The notes beneath the pieces were generated by a model. The model was not told the origin of the DNA and made no database searches. It saw only the letters and a program-made list of their open reading frames with translations. Below are positions 60,341 to 64,000 of a stretch of DNA of 64,000 bases, in pieces. The first letter of the stretch is position 1. Each line of letters starts with the position of its first letter. The stretch lies in the NCBI RefSeq assembly GCF_964656455.1, contig NC_135718.1, forward strand, positions 133,345,966 to 133,409,965, read 5' to 3'. The translations under genes were made by a program, and so were the position numbers. Source of the DNA: Halichoerus grypus. Its lineage: Eukaryota > Chordata > Mammalia > Carnivora > Phocidae.

Positions 60341-61672
60341 CTGGGAAAAATCTAATCATAAAATAATGGCCCTTATTGTGGGGAGAAGGGAAGCTTTCTC
60401 CAGAAATGAAATCATCTGTTTTATACCCATCACCTTTAGAAACCACAAACATTAGTCTTTTCACTTCTGGAAAACATTTACGAGACCCGTCCTAGTCCAA
60501 GAAGAAAGGGGGTGGTATCAGATTTTCCTTAAATATTGGTAATGATTTCACACATGGCTTTTATAAATTTCAAGTTCAGTTGAGCTTTCTTTCTTATTGT
60601 TCACAAAGGATTTTTATAAAGTCAACAAATAGTCAAAATAATGGAGGTGTAGACAGGAATCTATAGGATTGAAATTTTACAGAGATTGAGAAAGAAGCAG
60701 CAAATGAGATGATAGTTTAATGTCAAGAACTTGAGACCAGAGAAGTGATCTTAGAAAGAATGTAGTGAGGGTCATTGTTTGAGTGCTTAGGGGCTCTGGT
60801 GAATCAGACTCCTCTACAGCTGAAGCCAGTCTTTGGGGAATTTCATAATGTCAGTACCCATGACCTATACCTGACAGCAACAGAATCTCTATGAAGGTGA
60901 GGATTATTCTTTGCTCAGCAACAACCACACTCAGCAGCCTACTGTCCGGTAGGGGAAACCCCACCAAGTACCTCCTTATGGTACTTTCTGCTGGTATCCC
61001 AGAGCTCTCATATCTGTATTTAAAACATCTACTGTGTATACACAGTTGGAGGACAGTGGATTTTAACATTACAAAATAATTTCCCAAATGTATCTAGATG
61101 TCATAAAGGGGTATTTGGGGGGTTCTATAAAAACTCTCAGTTATTTACTCAATCTATAGTTTTTGAATTATTTATAATGCACAGAATCTCTAATTACATA
61201 ATTGTGCTAATAAAAAAGTATGTGGTGGATTTGAGAGTATAGAAAAGGGTGCCACAAATGGGGGGGGGGAAGAAACAAGCAGAAAAATAGTAAAAATATC
61301 TTTATTTGCAATAAGAGATGTTATCCAGGAAATCAAAAGTTGATTTTTAAAATACCTATCAGCCTCTGTGTATCTAGATTAAAAAGATCTTTTACTGCTA
61401 TCTCTCTTTTGTACACATCGTAGATACCCAATGTTTCTTGAATCCACCAAAAGTTCCGGTTTAATATGACCTGTCAGTATATAGAATTTTCAGAATTTAT
61501 AAACTTACAAAGTCTATGACTGAAACTTGTAGTTTATGTCTTCTGGCTTGTAGATTTAAGTTAAATTTATTTTATATTTCACAGTCTGTTTACCATTTAG
61601 TTAAATAAAAAGACTGCTCACTTTCCATTTATGCCTGACCCCTTAAAACATTTTCTTTCTCCATAATTGTAC
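60341..61672. other. unclassified or unique DNA
   Basis: No family recognised. G run at about 61261-61269. An open frame on both strands at about 60851-61087 has no domain resemblance. Confidence 0.35.
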
Positions 61673-61688
61673 TGACTGCTGCATTTTA

Positions 61689-61969
61689 TTTTTTTTAAGA
61701 TTTTATTTATTTATTTATTTTTATTATGTTATGTTAGTCACCATACAGTACTTCATTATTTTTTGATGTAGTGTTCCATGATTCATTGTTTGCGTATTTT
61801 ATTTAGACAAATTGAAGGGTGAGGGAGAGACAGACGGAAAAAGAATCTCAAACAGACTCCACACTGAGCATGCTGCCAGATGTAGGGCTAGATTCCACAA
61901 CCTTGAGATCATGGCCTGAGCTGAGATCAAGAGTCAGATGCTTAACCGACTGAGTCACCCAGGCACCCC
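61689..61969 (-). mobile_element. CAN-SINE interrupted by an L1 3' end
   Basis: Minus-strand SINE with 'aagattttatttatttattt' at the left and head 'gagtcacccaggcacccc' at the right. It is split by L1 3'UTR sequence at 61720-61797. A 16-base TSD 'tgactgctgcatttta' lies at 61673-61688 and 61970-61985. Confidence 0.95.
61720..61797 (-). mobile_element. very short L1 3' end nested in the SINE
   Basis: About 78 bases of the carnivoran L1 3' end in antisense ('ttatgttatgttagtcacca', 'gatgtagtgttccatgattc'). The same sequence forms the 3' end of the L1 at 43633-51027. It lies in the (AAAT)n part of the SINE and is bounded by 'tattttattta'-like sequence on both sides. Confidence 0.88.
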
Positions 61970-61985
61970 TGACTGCTGCATTTTA

Positions 61986-62454
61986 AAAATCTCTCCTTCT
62001 TATATCGTTCTCTCCACAGACCCACTATTTCCTGGATAATTTCCAGTTTTAATGGCTGCTTATTCTCAGGATGTCTTGTGGTTTGATCTTTCTCCTCTTA
62101 GCTCCTAAATGTTGGTCTTCCCTAGTAGACCATCCTCCATTTTCTATATACTCCTGGAAAATTTCATCCATGTAAAGCATTTAATTCTCAACTATATTGT
62201 AAATCTGTATTTAATCAATATCAACAATCTATATTTCTGCCTCAGAAGGCTCTTCAACCCCGGGGACATGTCTATTAATGCATGATGTATGGTACAAATA
62301 ATGCATAATAGTTGTTCCTGGACATTTTTTGGGATGTGCTCTACCAGCATCACAAATATAGCGGTTTTGCAAATAATCTTTTTTGTATTCTCAAACTTAG
62401 TGAATAGACTCACTGTCTTTTCATTTACCCTAGTCAGGAAACTGATTTATTGAA
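61986..62454. other. unclassified DNA
   Basis: Nothing firm; may be the upstream part of the following L2. Confidence 0.35.
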
Positions 62455-63420
62455 GATATTTTTCCTCTCTTATTCCCCAGAACCTATCACCAACCCTTAT
62501 TATGTGTGCCTTGTTTCAGGTCAGTGCTCTTCTCTATCTAAACCACTGTTGATATTATTCAAGCACATTTCTATCTACCTCAATAGTCTCCATATCATTT
62601 CTCTCTCCTTATTCAAACCTTGTAATCCTACAGTCCAACCCTTACACTGCTTCTGAAGATATCTATTTGTAGTACCATTTTGAATATGTTGATCTGTGGT
62701 CTCCAGTGTGCAGTAGCCTCCTAGATTTCCATAGGATGGTTTCTAAATTCGTTACACACAAAAACTCTTTGTTATTCTGATTTCCCTACCAGTTCAGTCT
62801 GAGTTTTTATTTTTTCTTCCTTCTACATCTTATACACATGTGCCCATGCACACACACCTACACACACACACACGAGTTTTTGATCCAGTAACACTGAACT
62901 ACTTCAGCTACTCCACACCTTTGCAAATGCTTTTCCTTCTGCTTTGTCAACCTGGCCACCTGGTGTAAGAACTCCCCTGACTCTTCCTCACATAGTTAAG
63001 TACACCTTTCTCTATGCAATCACTGCATACATGTAATTTCCTGTGCGTGTATCAATTATAGCCTTTCAGTGCGCTGCTTTTTTTCCCCATATGTCTGTCT
63101 TATCATGACACTCTTACATTTGAATACAAGAACCACTTTTTTTCTCTCTTTCTTAGAACCTAGCAAAATATCTGGAAGATATAAAAGCCTCAGGGGTGCC
63201 TGGGTGGCTCAGCCAGTTAAGCGTCTGCCATTGGCTCAGTTTATGATCTCAGGGTCCTGGGGTCAAGTGATGGTGAGGCTCCCCACTCAGCAGTGAGTCT
63301 GCTTCTCTCTCCCACTTTCCCTCTGTGCTTTCTCTATCTCTCTCAAATAAATAAATAAAATTTTTAAAAAATAAAATATAAAAGCCTCAGTAATAAATTG
63401 TTTGATAAAGAACTGAATAT
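62455..63420 (+). mobile_element. L2 LINE, 3' region
   Basis: Plus-strand L2 stations: 'cagtccaacccttacactgc', 'actgaactacttcagctact', 'ccacacctttgcaaatgctt', 'agaactcccctgactcttcc', 'tcttagaacctagcaaaata', and after the SINE a short 3' remnant 'gtaataaattgtttgataaa'. Interrupted by the SINE at 63194-63375. A (CA)n patch lies at about 62848-62874. Confidence 0.7.
63194..63375 (+). mobile_element. CAN-SINE inserted in L2
   Basis: Plus-strand copy with head 'gggtgcctgggtggctcagc'. TSD 'atataaaagcctcag' at 63179-63193 and 63376-63390. Confidence 0.96.
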
Positions 63421-64000
63421 ATCTTGGATAACATAAAATTATTATAGTTCACATTTAATTCTATTAATATATTTGTATATAGATTTAAAATATTTTGTAC
63501 TATTTTATAATCAATGTTAACTTTTTTGTGTGTATGGCTTCATTTTTTTTTTTTTTTTTTAGTATTAGTTAAATCTCATCATGCAGCATTTCCTGGGATA
63601 TATATATTATACTACTTAGTTTATGCATTCTCATAGAGTTCTCTAACAAGGACACTTTTTTTTTCTTCTGTTCAGGTAAGTGTTCTCAATAAACTGAAAA
63701 GTAGTTTATTTTAATAATTCACTTAGCATATATTCTGACACATTATAAATTCATGAGACAGCCACGTGAATGTCATAAGTTTTTTTTACATGATTTTTAT
63801 TGTAATCTGCTGTATTTATGATACCATTGAACTAATAACCTGAGCTATGCAGTACTGAAAGGTTAGAACTCCCTTGAAGTATGTCCTTGGTTGAGGTGTT
63901 TTTGAGACTAATGGATAGAACAGCATAATATTTAAGTATTGTGAGCCATTTATTCACTGGAAAAAAATACATTTCAAGGTTAAATTTTATACTGAAGAGT
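63421..64000. other. AT-rich unique DNA to window end
   Basis: T run at about 63544-63560. No gene or repeat family recognised. Confidence 0.45.

Noticed and set aside
60906..60955. Exon-like stretch with a pyrimidine-AG acceptor and a GT donor
   Set aside because: Such pairs are common by chance, the implied exon is very short, and no coding similarity is seen.

Overview
This 64-kb window reads as AT-rich, non-coding nuclear DNA from a carnivoran mammal. I found no host protein-coding gene, rRNA or tRNA gene, CRISPR array or prokaryotic feature. The lineage call rests on 19 copies of the Carnivora-specific tRNA-Lys-derived SINE (CAN-SINE/SINEC), many with clean target-site duplications (TSDs), and on carnivoran-type L1 3' ends. 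I saw no copies of the young canid form of the SINE and none of the felid form, so a non-canid caniform (bear, seal, mustelid, panda group) is the most likely source. That narrower placement is inference.

Layout. 1-530: purine-rich simple repeat, then unique DNA. 531-3925: 5'-truncated minus-strand L1 broken by a second, inverted L1. 3926-6010: a MIR and four SINEs in alternating orientation. 6684-6857: long imperfect inverted repeat (hairpin) that no feature explains. 8262-15655: ancient minus-strand L1 in two blocks around about 3.5 kb of unclassified sequence and two SINEs. 15656-26800: mostly unique DNA with SINEs, a MER5-like DNA transposon relic, MIR, L2, a (CA)n tract and a short L1 with an inversion. 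26801-29158: L1 with a SINE inside. 32601-37273: unclassified element split by an L1 with a perfectly placed TSD, then an ERV-type solo LTR. 37274-41190: unique DNA, a SINE and two MIRs. 41190-51375: an L2 relic broken first by a SINE whose tail became a 150-bp (CTTT)n tract, then by a nearly complete 7.4-kb minus-strand L1 with ORF1, ORF2, a tandemly repeated 5' region and a GC-rich 5'UTR. A plus-strand L1 3' end sits inside that 5' region. 51376-64000: unique AT-rich DNA with SINEs, MIR, two L2 relics and an AT-rich minisatellite.

The protein-like open frames that I could recognise belong to dead LINE copies, mainly L1 reverse transcriptase, endonuclease and ORF1p fragments with stops and frameshifts. 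Most other open frames are SINE or simple-repeat shadows or short chance frames. There is no operon or pathway to describe. What the window records is a sequence of insertions: L2, MIR and MER5 oldest, then old L1, then carnivoran L1s and LTR, then SINEs and the youngest L1 pieces. All seven larger L1 blocks lie on the minus strand, which is compatible with, but does not prove, a location in an intron of a plus-strand gene. Repeat names are from recognition of family sequence without a library search, and ends without a TSD are approximate.
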